Under the pieces are notes generated by a model. That model was not told where the DNA came from, did no database searches, and was given only the letters and a program-made list of their open reading frames with translations. Below, in pieces: positions 35,056 to 45,300 of a DNA stretch of 64,000 bases. How positions within the stretch are numbered: position 1 is the first letter of the stretch; each line of letters begins with the position of its first letter. Origin of the DNA: Agarivorans sp. Alg241-V36 (lineage in GTDB: Bacteria > Pseudomonadota > Gammaproteobacteria > Enterobacterales > Celerinatantimonadaceae); contig NZ_UNRE01000002.1 in assembly GCF_900537085.1 (NCBI RefSeq), positions 434,289 through 498,288 on the forward strand, given 5' to 3'. The position numbers and the translations under genes were made by a program.

Positions 35056-36084
35056 ATGAAAACCTTGTTACCCACATCTACGGCCGGCAGTTTACCAAAA
35101 CCATCTTGGTTGGCAGAGCCCGAAAAGTTATGGTCTCCATGGAAGTTACAGAATGAAATACTGATAGATGGTAAGCAAGATGCCCTAAGAGTGTCTCTAC
35201 AGGAACAAAAGCAAGCCGGTATTGATATTGTGAGTGACGGTGAGCAAACTCGTCAGCACTTTGTTACCACGTTTATTGAGCACCTAGACGGTGTAGATTT
35301 TGAAAAACGCGAGATAGTAAAAATTCGTGATCGTTATGACGCCAGTGTGCCCACTGTGGTTGGTCCGGTAAGCCGGCCGCATTCTGTGTTTGTTAATGAT
35401 GCAAAGTTTTTACGAGCGCAAACTGACCAGGCCATTAAGTGGGCTCTTCCTGGCCCTATGACCATGGTGGATACGCTATACGATGACCACTATAAAAGCC
35501 GAAAATATTTAGCTTGGGAATTTGCCAAGATCCTTAATCAAGAAGCAAAAGAATTAGAAGCCGCTGGTGTGGATATAATTCAATTTGACGAACCTGCTTT
35601 TAACGTGTTTTTTGACGAAGTAAATGAATGGGGGATTGCTTGTTTAGAAAGGGCAATAGAAGGGCTTAATTGTGAAACAGTGGTTCACATATGCTATGGC
35701 TATGGCATTAAGGCCAACACCGATTGGAAAGAAACACTAGGCTCTGAATGGCGCCAGTACGAAGAAGTGTTTCCTAAACTTCAACAATCGAATATCGACA
35801 TTGTTTCTCTCGAGTGTCACAACTCTCGCGTTCCTCTTGAATTGCTTGAATTAGTTCGTGGTAAAAAAATCATGGTTGGTGCCATTGATGTTGCAACTAA
35901 CGAGATTGAAACGCCAGAGGAAGTGGCGAGTACTTTAAGAGAAGCGCTTAAATATGTGGATGCAGATAAGCTTTATCCCTGCACTAACTGTGGCATGGCT
36001 CCTTTATCTCGTGAAGTGGCAAGGGGAAAGCTTCAGGCTTTAAGTGCCGGTGCCGACATTGTTCGAAAAGAGTTAGCTGCCTAA
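35056..36084 (+). CDS. mesD: Folate-independent methionine synthase MesD (core-MetE)
   Basis: This 342-residue protein matches only the C-terminal catalytic half of cobalamin-independent methionine synthase (MetE is ~750 residues). The zinc ligands that activate homocysteine are visible as H211-x-C213 (VVHICYG), E253 (SLECHNS) and C312 (TNCGM). The N-terminal half of MetE, needed for methyl-folate use, is absent, so the methyl donor is not methyl-tetrahydrofolate in the usual way. The MesD family needs MesX and oxygen. The ATG at 35056 follows AGGAAAG. It ends before a hairpin terminator. Confidence 0.87.
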   Translation: MKTLLPTSTAGSLPKPSWLAEPEKLWSPWKLQNEILIDGKQDALRVSLQEQKQAGIDIVSDGEQTRQHFVTTFIEHLDGVDFEKREIVKIRDRYDASVPTVVGPVSRPHSVFVNDAKFLRAQTDQAIKWALPGPMTMVDTLYDDHYKSRKYLAWEFAKILNQEAKELEAAGVDIIQFDEPAFNVFFDEVNEWGIACLERAIEGLNCETVVHICYGYGIKANTDWKETLGSEWRQYEEVFPKLQQSNIDIVSLECHNSRVPLELLELVRGKKIMVGAIDVATNEIETPEEVASTLREALKYVDADKLYPCTNCGMAPLSREVARGKLQALSAGADIVRKELAA

Positions 36085-36112
36085 CTCAACGTTATTAGGC
36101 AAAAACAAAATG

Positions 36113-36132
36113 AAGGGGCTTAGGCCCCTTTG
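36113..36132 (+). terminator. Hairpin terminator after mesD
   Basis: AAGGGGC, a TTAG loop and GCCCCTT form a 7-bp stem followed by only three T, so termination may be partial and the TSUP gene could receive read-through. Confidence 0.6.
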
Positions 36133-36178
36133 TCGGTATTGCAAAATATCTTTATATAGACTTTAAAAGTAGACATTC

Positions 36179-37009
36179 ATGAACATCATTGATTTTTTAG
36201 CCGGTAATCTTCCCACTGTTTTAGCTTTGGTTGCTACTGGAGTATTCGCAGGTTTTTTAGCTGGCTTACTGGGCGTGGGCGGCGGAATTGTTATCGTACC
36301 GGTTTTGTTTTTCTTATTTCAAGGTTTTGGCGTTTCGCCAGAATCAGCCATGCTAATTGCCACTGCCACCTCGTTGGCTACCATAATTCCAACCTCCATC
36401 AGTTCCATTCGTTCACACAATAAAAAGGGTAACGTAGACTTTGAACTGCTCAAAAGTTGGGGAGTATTTATTCTTGTTGGCGTTTTATTAGGAAGTTTGC
36501 TGGTTACCCGTGTAGACGGCACATGGCTTACCTTGTTGTTTGGTATTATTGCGACGCTGTCGGCTCTAAACATGCTATTTAGAACGGGCAAGTCAGCGCT
36601 ATTCAACAAACTACCTGGCAACATCGGGCAAACCACCATGGGCACATCAATTGGTTTCTTTAGCTCCATGGTAGGCATTGGCGGTGGCACCATTTCTGTT
36701 CCCTTGCTCACGCTATACAACTACCCAGCCCACAAGGCCGTAGGCACAGCAGCAGCGATAGGTTTAGTGATCTCTTTACCGGGCGCCTTAACGATGTTGG
36801 CTTTGGGAACCACACCGGAAGATGCTCCTGTTGGTACCTATGGATTGATCAATCTTATTGGCTTTATCTGTATTGTGCCTCTCACCGTGTTATTTGCACC
36901 CTTAGGTGCTTTTGTTGCCGCTAAGTTGGATGCTAATAAGTTAAAGAAAGTGTTTGCTGTTGTGTTACTTGTAACTGGTTTGCGGATGTTAGCCCAAAGC
37001 TTACTTTGA
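36179..37009 (+). CDS. TauE/SafE-family (TSUP) membrane permease
   Basis: This 276-residue inner-membrane protein has about eight hydrophobic segments. Its repeated motifs are GLLGVGGGIVIVPVLFF in the first half and SMVGIGGGTISVPLL in the second, the hallmark inverted repeats of the family. Relatives move sulfite, sulfonates, thiosulfate or other organosulfur anions. It follows mesD by 94 bases in the same direction, so a sulfur compound linked to methionine metabolism is a reasonable guess (inference). Confidence 0.88.
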   Translation: MNIIDFLAGNLPTVLALVATGVFAGFLAGLLGVGGGIVIVPVLFFLFQGFGVSPESAMLIATATSLATIIPTSISSIRSHNKKGNVDFELLKSWGVFILVGVLLGSLLVTRVDGTWLTLLFGIIATLSALNMLFRTGKSALFNKLPGNIGQTTMGTSIGFFSSMVGIGGGTISVPLLTLYNYPAHKAVGTAAAIGLVISLPGALTMLALGTTPEDAPVGTYGLINLIGFICIVPLTVLFAPLGAFVAAKLDANKLKKVFAVVLLVTGLRMLAQSLL

Positions 37010-37190
37010 GCGATGTACAGCGCACTCATAAGGAAATAGGCTGCAACGCTAGGAGATTTTCATGAGCTTGCTTACTGCATTCTTGATGATTTCTTTGAGT
37101 AGCCTTCGTTAGCTGCTTTTTTCGGCCGCACTGCACAACATCATTTATCAGGTGAAACACCTCAGCCTAAGCTGTAGCATCATAGTCCAA

Positions 37191-37223
37191 AAGGGAGTAA
37201 TGCTAGATGAGCAACACTCCCTT
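37191..37223 (+). other. Two-step hairpin in the TSUP-nrtA gap
   Basis: AAGGGAGT pairs with ACTCCCTT, and inside it TGCT pairs with AGCA across a five-base loop, with symmetric 2x2 internal mismatches. There is no T run. It could be a processing or antitermination structure at the end of the TSUP transcript, or a protein-binding palindrome. Confidence 0.5.
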
Positions 37224-37401
37224 CTAAATACAGTTGCTTGAAATCATGTGAAGTTTGCCCGACATTTCCGCTCTCCAGTTTCTAGATTGATATCTTCTAA
37301 TCGAATTAAATATCTTCGCTAGTGCTAGATCTTCACTTCACCAGAAAATCTCTAATGAATATAAAACTCGATAAAAGCGCTTAGAGTTAAGTGGTTTTTT
37401 G

Positions 37402-37418
37402 TGCGCCAAAATTGTGCG
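37402..37418 (+). promoter_or_regulatory. NtrC (NRI) enhancer-like site
   Basis: TGCGCCAAAATTGTGCG differs from the strong glnA NtrC site TGCACCAAAATGGTGCA at three positions and keeps the dyad. It is ~110 bases upstream of the -24 element, a normal distance for a sigma54 activator. Confidence 0.7.
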
Positions 37419-37458
37419 CGCTTGTTCTAAGTTAGTGAATTATATAAAAAAATAGAAA

Positions 37459-37474
37459 TACTCCTTTAGGGGTA
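37459..37474 (+). promoter_or_regulatory. 7-2-7 NarL/NarP-type site
   Basis: TACTCCT-TT-AGGGGTA is an inverted pair of TACYYMT heptamers spaced by 2 bases, the arrangement bound by NarP and NarL. It lies between the NtrC-like site and the sigma54 promoter. Confidence 0.65.
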
Positions 37475-37526
37475 GTAGTGTTTGTAAGTTAATGATTTTT
37501 GGTGTTAAAAAAATGTGATCTAGATC

Positions 37527-37543
37527 TTGGCACGTCCTTAGCT
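37527..37543 (+). promoter_or_regulatory. Sigma54 (-24/-12) promoter of the nrt operon
   Basis: TTGGCACGTCCTTAGCT has a perfect -24 element (TTGGCACG) and GC at -12 with the required 10-base spacing from GG (37529-37530) to GC (37541-37542). The predicted start is about 45 bases upstream of the nrtA ATG. Confidence 0.75.
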
Positions 37544-37599
37544 ACTCCCTAAGTGTTATCACAAATTAGTTACTTCCAAATGGGTATTAGGAGCAGGGA

Positions 37600-38985
37600 A
37601 TGCAGACATCAGCACCATTAAGCTTACAAAAAATCATTAAGACGACCATCGCCGCTGCAGTGGTTTCAGCCAGCTTTGTTGGCTTCAGTCACGCAGAAGT
37701 GGGTGAGCCAGAAAAGGAAGATCTTAAGTTTGGTTTTATTAAACTTACTGACATGGCTCCACTTGCAGTGGCGTATGAAAAAGGCTATTTCGAAGACGAA
37801 GGATTGTATGTTCAGTTAGAAGCACAAGCTAACTGGAAAGTATTATTAGACCGAGTAATTACCGGTGAACTAGATGGCGCTCACATGTTGGCGGGCCAAC
37901 CTTTAGGTGCCACCATTGGTTTTGGTACTAAAGCCGACATTATCACCGCTTTTAGCATGGACTTAAACGGTAACGCGATTACCGTATCTAACGACATTTG
38001 GGCTCAAATGAAGCCGCATGTTCCGCATAAAGATGGCAAGCCAGTTCACCCAATTAAAGCCGATGCGCTTAAGCCTGTAGTTGATAGTTACATCGACCAA
38101 GGTAAGCCATTTAACATGGGCATGGTATTCCCAGTATCTACTCACAACTACGAGTTACGTTACTGGCTAGCCGCTGGCGGTATTCACCCTGGTTATTACG
38201 CGCCTCATAAAGGTGATACCTCAGGTAAAATTGATGCCGATGCATTGCTATCTGTAACCCCACCACCGCAAATGCCATCAACCATGGAAGCGGGCACAAT
38301 CTACGGTTACTGTGTGGGTGAACCATGGAACCAACAGGCTGTATTTAAAGGCATTGGTGTACCGGTTGTTACCGATTACGAGATTTGGAAAAATAACCCA
38401 GAGAAAGTATTTGGGGTGAGCCAAGGATGGGCTGACGAATACCCTAATACACACATTCGCGTAGTGAAAGCGATGATTCGCGCCGCTAAATGGTTAGATG
38501 AAGAGAACAACAAAAACCGCCCAGAAGCAGTGAAAATCTTGTCTAAAAGCCAATATGTGGGTGCCGATTACGACGTTATTGCTAACAGTATGACCGGTAC
38601 CTTTGAGTACGAAAAAGGTGACAAGCGCGAAGTGCCAGACTTTAACGTATTCTTCCGTTATAACGCGACTTACCCTTACTACAGTGATGCAATTTGGTAC
38701 TTAACGCAGATGCGCCGTTGGGGACAGATTTCAGATAACAAACCAGATTCTTGGTACATGGATATTGCTAAAAAGGTTTACCGTCCAGACATCTACGCAA
38801 CAGCCGCAAAAGAGCTGATTGCTGATGGTGTAATTGATGCCTCTGAGTTTCCTAATTTCGAAACAGAGAGTGGCTTTAAACCGCCGCAAACCCACTTTAT
38901 CGACAACATTGTATATGACGGCTCAAAACCAAATGCTTACTTAGACAAGTTCGACATTGGTTTGAAAAAAGACGACAAGATCTAA
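37600..38985 (+). CDS. nrtA: Nitrate ABC transporter substrate-binding protein, NrtA-like
   Basis: This 461-residue protein has an N-terminal Sec-type signal peptide (cleavage near SHA-EV, residue 33) and no lipobox. Mature segments [43 protein letters not shown] and [12 protein letters not shown] match the nitrate/bicarbonate-binding NrtA/CmpA family. Position before nrtB and the ATPase, with nitrogen-type control sites upstream, supports nitrate or nitrite rather than bicarbonate. A strong GGAGCAGGGA ribosome site precedes the ATG. Confidence 0.9.
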   Translation: MQTSAPLSLQKIIKTTIAAAVVSASFVGFSHAEVGEPEKEDLKFGFIKLTDMAPLAVAYEKGYFEDEGLYVQLEAQANWKVLLDRVITGELDGAHMLAGQPLGATIGFGTKADIITAFSMDLNGNAITVSNDIWAQMKPHVPHKDGKPVHPIKADALKPVVDSYIDQGKPFNMGMVFPVSTHNYELRYWLAAGGIHPGYYAPHKGDTSGKIDADALLSVTPPPQMPSTMEAGTIYGYCVGEPWNQQAVFKGIGVPVVTDYEIWKNNPEKVFGVSQGWADEYPNTHIRVVKAMIRAAKWLDEENNKNRPEAVKILSKSQYVGADYDVIANSMTGTFEYEKGDKREVPDFNVFFRYNATYPYYSDAIWYLTQMRRWGQISDNKPDSWYMDIAKKVYRPDIYATAAKELIADGVIDASEFPNFETESGFKPPQTHFIDNIVYDGSKPNAYLDKFDIGLKKDDKI

Positions 38986-39006
38986 GCCAAATAAATATTG
39001 AGAGCG

Positions 39007-39025
39007 GCCGGGCCTAGTGCCCGGC
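39007..39025 (+). other. Intercistronic hairpin between nrtA and nrtB
   Basis: GCCGGGC, a five-base loop and GCCCGGC form a G/C-rich 7-bp stem without a T run. Such elements often stabilise the upstream message so that more binding protein than permease is made (inference). Confidence 0.6.
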
Positions 39026-39053
39026 ATCGAGATTCGCAAAAGGAGTTGTAGTG

Positions 39054-40076
39054 ATGAAAGATAAATTAATTCACTCTCTAGAAACAGTAGGTTTGGGCCC
39101 TGTAGTACCAGTGGTTCGTTTAGCCAGCGGTGAAAACCCAAAGCAGCAAGTAAGTGAAATTTTTGAGCGTATTGGATTGCCTATTCTGGCGATTGCTTTG
39201 TTCTTGTTGTTGTGGAGTGTATCTGCGGCAAAAGTGCAAACTAGCCTAGGAACCTTGCCTGGCCCAGCGCAAGTTTGGGAGCAGTATCAAGGCTTAGTGG
39301 TGGAGCATAAAGAGGAGCGCGCAAAAGAAGTCGCCTTTTATGAACGCCAAGAAATACGTAATGCGAAGAAACTAGCCAAAAACCCAGATGCTAAAATAAA
39401 AGTTCGCCCTTATACCGGTAAAGAAACCTTTTTTGACCAGATTCTTACTAGTTTATACACGGTATTCACGGGCTTTATACTGGCCAGCTTAATTGCTATT
39501 CCAATTGGTGTTGCCTGTGGATTGAATAAGAAACTCTATGGTGCAGTCAGCCCAATCATTCAAATTCTCAAACCGGTCTCTCCCTTAGCGTGGTTACCCA
39601 TAGTGACTATGGTGGTGAGTGCGGTTTATGTAAGTAGTGACCCAATGTTTTCTAAATCCTTTGTGACGTCGGCCATTACCGTGACTTTATGTTCACTTTG
39701 GCCAACGCTGATTAATACAGCTACTGGTGTAGCCTCGATTGACAAAGACTGGATAAACGTGGGTCGTGTGATTCAATTACATTGGTCGAAACAAGTGACC
39801 AAAATCGCTATTCCTGCCTCATTGCCAATGATTTTTACCGGCTTGCGTATCTCATTAGGTATTGGTTGGATGGTGCTTATTGCGGCAGAAATGCTGGCAC
39901 AAAACCCAGGCTTAGGTAAGTTTGTTTGGGACGAATTCCAAAATGGCAGTTCTAACTCTTTAGGTCGTATTATGGTGGCCGTTGTAGTGATTGGTTTAAT
40001 CGGTTATGTACTTGATTGGTTAATGGTGAGCCTGCAAAAAATTATCTCTCACTCAAGCCCAGAAAGTGCCCGATAG
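39054..40076 (+). CDS. nrtB: Nitrate ABC transporter permease, NrtB-like
   Basis: This 340-residue inner-membrane permease has a hydrophobic segment near residue 45. A charged ~55-residue insert (HKEERAKEVAFYERQEIRNA and on) follows, then about five further membrane segments. The EAA loop is degenerate (DKDWINVGRVIQLHWSKQV). The family partner NrtA lies upstream. The ATG at 39054 is 8 bases after AAGGAG; a GTG directly before it is also possible. It is 15 bases before the ATPase gene. Confidence 0.9.
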   Translation: MKDKLIHSLETVGLGPVVPVVRLASGENPKQQVSEIFERIGLPILAIALFLLLWSVSAAKVQTSLGTLPGPAQVWEQYQGLVVEHKEERAKEVAFYERQEIRNAKKLAKNPDAKIKVRPYTGKETFFDQILTSLYTVFTGFILASLIAIPIGVACGLNKKLYGAVSPIIQILKPVSPLAWLPIVTMVVSAVYVSSDPMFSKSFVTSAITVTLCSLWPTLINTATGVASIDKDWINVGRVIQLHWSKQVTKIAIPASLPMIFTGLRISLGIGWMVLIAAEMLAQNPGLGKFVWDEFQNGSSNSLGRIMVAVVVIGLIGYVLDWLMVSLQKIISHSSPESAR

Positions 40077-40091
40077 GATAAGGAAAATATT

Positions 40092-40931
40092 ATGTCTCAG
40101 TATTTAGAAATTGATCACGTTAGCATTGATTTTCCCACTAAAAACGGTCCTTTCCGAGCGTTAAACGGGGTGGATTTAAAGATAGCTAAGGGGGAGTTTG
40201 TATCCTTAATTGGCCACTCAGGTTGCGGTAAGTCGACAGTACTTAACATTGTGGCAGGTTTATATAATGCCACTGAGGGAGGTGTTGTACTTGAGGGCAA
40301 AGAAGTTTATCAGCCAGGTCCCGATCGCGCGGTAGTGTTTCAGAACCACTCTTTATTGCCATGGCTTACTGCTTATCAAAATGTTGAGTTAGCGGTAAAA
40401 GAAGTGTTTAAAGGGCAAAAATCTAAAGCCGAAATGAAAGACTGGATTGAGCACAACTTAGAACTTGTGCATATGAGCCACGCCATGCACAAGCGCCCCG
40501 ATGAAATCTCGGGTGGTATGAAGCAGCGTGTTGGTATTGCCCGCGCGTTGGCGATGCAACCAAAAGTGCTGCTAATGGACGAACCATTTGGTGCGCTGGA
40601 TGCATTAACTCGTGCTCACTTGCAGGACTCTTTAATGGAAATCCAGCAAGAGTTAAACAACACGGTAATCATGATTACCCACGATGTTGATGAAGCAGTA
40701 TTGTTGTCCGATAAGATTGTGATGATGACCAACGGGCCTGCGGCAACTATTGGTGAAGTACTCGATGTTAAACTGGAGCGACCAAGAGACCGAGTTGCTC
40801 TAGCCGATGATCAAGAGTACAACCATTATCGCTCGCAAGTGCTTAAGTTTCTTTATGAGCGTCAGCGCAACCCGGCGCAAGCAACCGAGAAAGCAAAGCC
40901 TAAGTTGGTTAAATCAGGTGAAGCAGCTTAA
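40092..40931 (+). CDS. Nitrate ABC transporter ATPase, NrtD/NasD-like
   Basis: This 279-residue ATPase has Walker A GHSGCGKST, the signature SGGMKQRVGIAR, Walker B VLLMDEPFGALDALT and the switch HD (ITHDVDEAV). It closes the nrtA-nrtB-ATPase operon and is followed by a strong terminator. No fused NrtA-like domain is present, so it is the NrtD rather than the NrtC type. No nitrate or nitrite reductase genes are in the window. Confidence 0.92.
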   Translation: MSQYLEIDHVSIDFPTKNGPFRALNGVDLKIAKGEFVSLIGHSGCGKSTVLNIVAGLYNATEGGVVLEGKEVYQPGPDRAVVFQNHSLLPWLTAYQNVELAVKEVFKGQKSKAEMKDWIEHNLELVHMSHAMHKRPDEISGGMKQRVGIARALAMQPKVLLMDEPFGALDALTRAHLQDSLMEIQQELNNTVIMITHDVDEAVLLSDKIVMMTNGPAATIGEVLDVKLERPRDRVALADDQEYNHYRSQVLKFLYERQRNPAQATEKAKPKLVKSGEAA

Positions 40932-40975
40932 TTCAAACATTTTAAGCTGCAGTTAGCTGGCACCCTCTTAGCAAC

Positions 40976-41008
40976 AAAGGCCATTACTAAACGGTAATGG
41001 CCTTTTTT
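40976..41008 (+). terminator. Rho-independent terminator of the nrt operon
   Basis: AAAGGCCATTAC, a six-base loop and GTAATGGCCTTT form a perfect 12-bp stem followed by T residues. Confidence 0.88.
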
Positions 41009-41120
41009 AATGAGCCCGTTTTCCCAATGGAATAATTAGGTTTTTAAGCACCTTAGGCTGATATTTAGGCTAAACCTCGTTTTATATAGCTTGCTTTGTT
41101 ATAGTCGAGCCACAAATTAA

Positions 41121-41966
<846 letters not shown>

Positions 41967-41996
41967 TAATTAAGTTTTATTTCTCTTTATTAATGG

Positions 41997-42019
41997 ACGT
42001 CGCTATGCGGCGTTTTTTT
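41997..42019 (+). terminator. Rho-independent terminator of dapB
   Basis: ACGTCGC, a TAT loop and GCGGCGT form a 7-bp stem with one G-T pair, followed by seven T. Confidence 0.75.
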
Positions 42020-42060
42020 ATTCCCTAAATTTAGTGGCAGTACTTTATACTAAAAAATAT

Positions 42061-42078
42061 CTTGAAAACGTTATCAAG
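42061..42078. promoter_or_regulatory. LacI-family-type operator 1 upstream of the pullulanase
   Basis: CTTGAAAACGTTATCAAG is an 18-base near-palindrome with the central CG typical of LacI/GalR-family sites. It is repeated 6 bases downstream. Confidence 0.65.
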
Positions 42079-42084
42079 GATTTT

Positions 42085-42102
42085 CTTGAAAGCGTTTTCA
42101 AG
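42085..42102. promoter_or_regulatory. LacI-family-type operator 2 upstream of the pullulanase
   Basis: CTTGAAAGCGTTTTCAAG is an 18-base palindrome with one asymmetric pair and differs from operator 1 at two positions. The 24-base centre-to-centre spacing would let two repressor dimers bind side by side. The regulator is not encoded in the window; a maltose/alpha-glucan repressor is the natural candidate (inference). Confidence 0.65.
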
Positions 42103-42316
42103 AATTATGTTCTTTGAGCGGTCTCACAAAGCCTATAAAAAACACACTAATGTAATATTGTGTTACCCAAAATTACGTTGTCGTCACAGTCCTTTTTATC
42201 CCGAAATCCTACCTTATGTGCATCTCGTCCAATGGAAGGCGAGAGTAACTAAAACCCAAACATAAAAACAGTAATTTGCTGAATATCGGTTCAGTAAAAG
42301 GAAAGGAAAGGCTGAC

Positions 42317-45300
42317 ATGGATATAAAAATTAGTAAGCTAGCAAAGCTTACAATGCCATTCGTAGTCGCAGTTGCGATCACCGCTTGTGGCAGTAGCAAA
42401 ACCGAAATTGTTCCGGAGGTACAAGAACCTTCAGTTTCAACTCCAGAAGTAGTTGAGACAGATCCTATAATTGTTTTACCAGGTGATGCACCTACCCCTT
42501 CAGCAGAGCAGTTTGCCTTTAGCTATGTAGCTGAAGCTGCTAACGGTTCATCAGCCCAAGTGGCATTTAGTGCCCGCGCAACAGAATTTAACGCTTGGGT
42601 ATTACAATGTGCGGATAGTTCCTATTCACCTGAAGGTAACGATGATTTTGGCCCTTCTTGGCTAATTAATGTTAGTGAACTAGAAACGTGTACAGATTTC
42701 AAAGTACTCGATGAGAATCAAGAAGAGAAAGGCTCTTTCACGGCATCAGCAGGTTTAGCAGGGAAAAATGTAGGTATATCAGAAGGTAGTAGCGATCTTA
42801 TTGAGGGGTCGAGAACGGATCTACTTTTAGCAGGGCAAGGCCTACCTCAGGCCGGTACTGACGTAGTATTGCCAGAAGTTGAAGCACCCGGTGATCATGA
42901 AGTAGCAAGCAGTGGTCAAATTGCTTTACAGATCTATGATCCAATGGGTGACTTTGCGGATGATTACGCAGCGATGAACTTGCACCTTTGGAAAGACAAT
43001 TGTGACAACTCACCATTAAATGACAGCGCTCTAAATAATGGATGGGATGATGTTAGTGTTACTCCGGATACTTCAGATAGGTTTGGCCCAGTATGGTACC
43101 TCCCAATCGACGCCGATGAGGGCTGTTTTAACGTTATTTTCCGTACTAACGAAAATAAAGACAAATTAATTGGTGACGACATTAGAATTGATGTTGCGAC
43201 AATGGGTGAAAATCGTTCAATAACCCTTATGCCGAGTAACGCAACCCAATTTGCGAGTCGTGATACTGCTTTTGAAGAAGCGGGGCCTTCAGCTGGATTT
43301 GAAGTGAGTACAGTTGGCGCAATTATGTTGGATGATGACACTATCGCTTGGAGAGGCGGTGACGGTGCATCAATGGTGCAATTGATGTTTACTCACGACG
43401 GAGAGTTCTCCGTAACTGATGGAGTTGTTAGCGGTCCATCAATTGTATTGTCTGGCGGTACCTTATCAGATGAACAGAAGTCGAAATTTCCTCACTTAGC
43501 TGATTACCCAGCATTTACTTTGCCTTCTCTCCCTGAGTCGATTTCTTTAACTGATATTTTGAAAGGTAGTGTTGTCGCTATCGCTTCGAATGACGTTGGT
43601 GAAATGCGTTCCGTAACCGGGGTTCAATATGCAGGAGCACTAGATGCTTTATATGCTGAGTCAGCTAAAGAGTTGGATTATGGTGCTGTAGTTAGCGGCG
43701 AAGAAACCACCTTCCGCATTTGGGCTCCAACTGCGACAAATGTTGAAGTAGTTATTTATAACGATGATAAAACTATACGTGATCGTCTGCCTATGGTTGA
43801 AGATGCAGCTTCAGGCAGTTGGAGTGTTAATGCTCCGAATGCCGATGTAGATCGCAGATTCTACCGTTATGCCTTAACCGTATTCAATCCTACTCAGCAA
43901 AAAGTGTATGGCTATGAGGTAACTGACCCGTATTCTTTAAGCTTGTCGATGAACTCTTTATACAGTCAAGTAGTTGATTTAGATGCTGATGATTTGAAAC
44001 CAGCTGGTTGGGACTCTGTAACTGCACCCCATTCGCAGTTAGGTAGTGATTTGTCAGATATGGTTATTTACGAGTCGCATGTCCGTGATTTCTCATCATT
44101 AGATGCAAGTACAGCTAATAAAGGCAAGTATCTTGCGTTTACTGAAGAAGGAACGGTACCTACTGAACATTTAAAAGAGCTACAAGATGCTGGTCTCACT
44201 CACTTACATCTGATGCCCGTATTCGATCTTGCAACAATTAATGAAGACCCAACGAAAGTCGCTAATATCGATGAACCTTTTAGCAAGTTGTGTAGTGTTA
44301 ATCGGTCTGTAGCTGAATCAGAGGACTTCGTATCATATTGTCGTAGCGAACAGACATTAGCTGAGGTGTTTGAAGAGTTAGCTGAGGAAGATAGTATCGA
44401 CTCACCTAAAGTACAAGCGCTTAATGAGTATGTTCGAGGCGTCGATAGCTATAACTGGGGTTACGACCCATTCCACTTTAACGTTCCTGAAGGCTCATAT
44501 GCTACAGATGCTGAGGGCACTGCGCGAATTCTAGAATTCCGAGAGATGGTTAAGGCAGTTAAAGAGAATCTTGGACTAAATGTCGTGGTTGACGTTGTTT
44601 ACAATCATACAAACGCATCAGGTCTAAACGATAAATCGGTTCTTGATAAAGTTGTTCCAATGTATTACCAACGTCTAGTTCCTGATACAGGTATGGTTGA
44701 AACTTCAACTTGTTGTGACAATACGGCACCTGAGCACGCAATGTACGCCAAGTTTATCGATGACTCTCTAATAGTATGGACTGAGCAATACAAAATTGAC
44801 GCTTACCGTTGGGACTTAATGGGGCATCACCCATTAGAGCAAATGCAAACAACTTTAGCTGCCGCTCAAAGTGTAAACGAAGAAGTTTATTTCTATGGTG
44901 AAGGCTGGAATTTTGGTGAAGTTCAAGATGACCGCCGTTTTGTCCAAGCTACGCAAAAACACTTAGGTGGCACTGGTATTGGTTCTTTCTCTGACCGTTT
45001 GCGTGATGCGGTTCGTGGTGGTAGCCCGTTTGACTCTGCTGACGGCATTCGTGCAACCCAAGGTTTTGGTAATGGTGCCTATGTATTGCCAAATGAATTG
45101 GTTTCTTTAACTGGAGAAGCTAACGAAGACGGAAAAACACCTGGTGAGATAGAGTTAGCTCGAGCTCTTCATCAAGCTGATCTAACGCGCTTAGGTATGG
45201 CTGGTAACCTTAGTGACTTCCAAATGTTAACTAAAGATGACTTAGTTATGTCGGGTAGTACCATTGATTATAATGGTCAGGCAGCGGGTTATGCACAAGA

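Larger units (their letters stand above)
37010..37599 (+). other. Large intergenic control region upstream of the nitrate ABC operon
   Basis: This 590-base gap contains several elements. A possible 16-residue hydrophobic reading frame lies at 37062-37112 (MSLLTAFLMISLSSLR) with an AGGAG site. A two-step hairpin lies at 37191-37223. The NtrC-like site, the 7-2-7 NarL/NarP-like site and the sigma54 promoter (each listed separately) lie in its last 200 bases. No larger gene is supported. Confidence 0.6.
41967..42316 (+). other. Intergenic region between dapB and the pullulanase gene
   Basis: This 350-base gap holds the dapB terminator (41997-42019), two LacI-type operators (42061-42102) and the pullulanase leader. 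An open frame at 42062-42265 starts inside the first operator and looks non-coding. GGAAAGGAAAGG is the ribosome site just before the pullulanase ATG. Confidence 0.6.

Noticed and set aside
42062-42265. Open frame of 67 residues between dapB and the pullulanase gene
   Set aside because: It begins inside a LacI-type operator, lacks a ribosome site and has no recognisable protein features.
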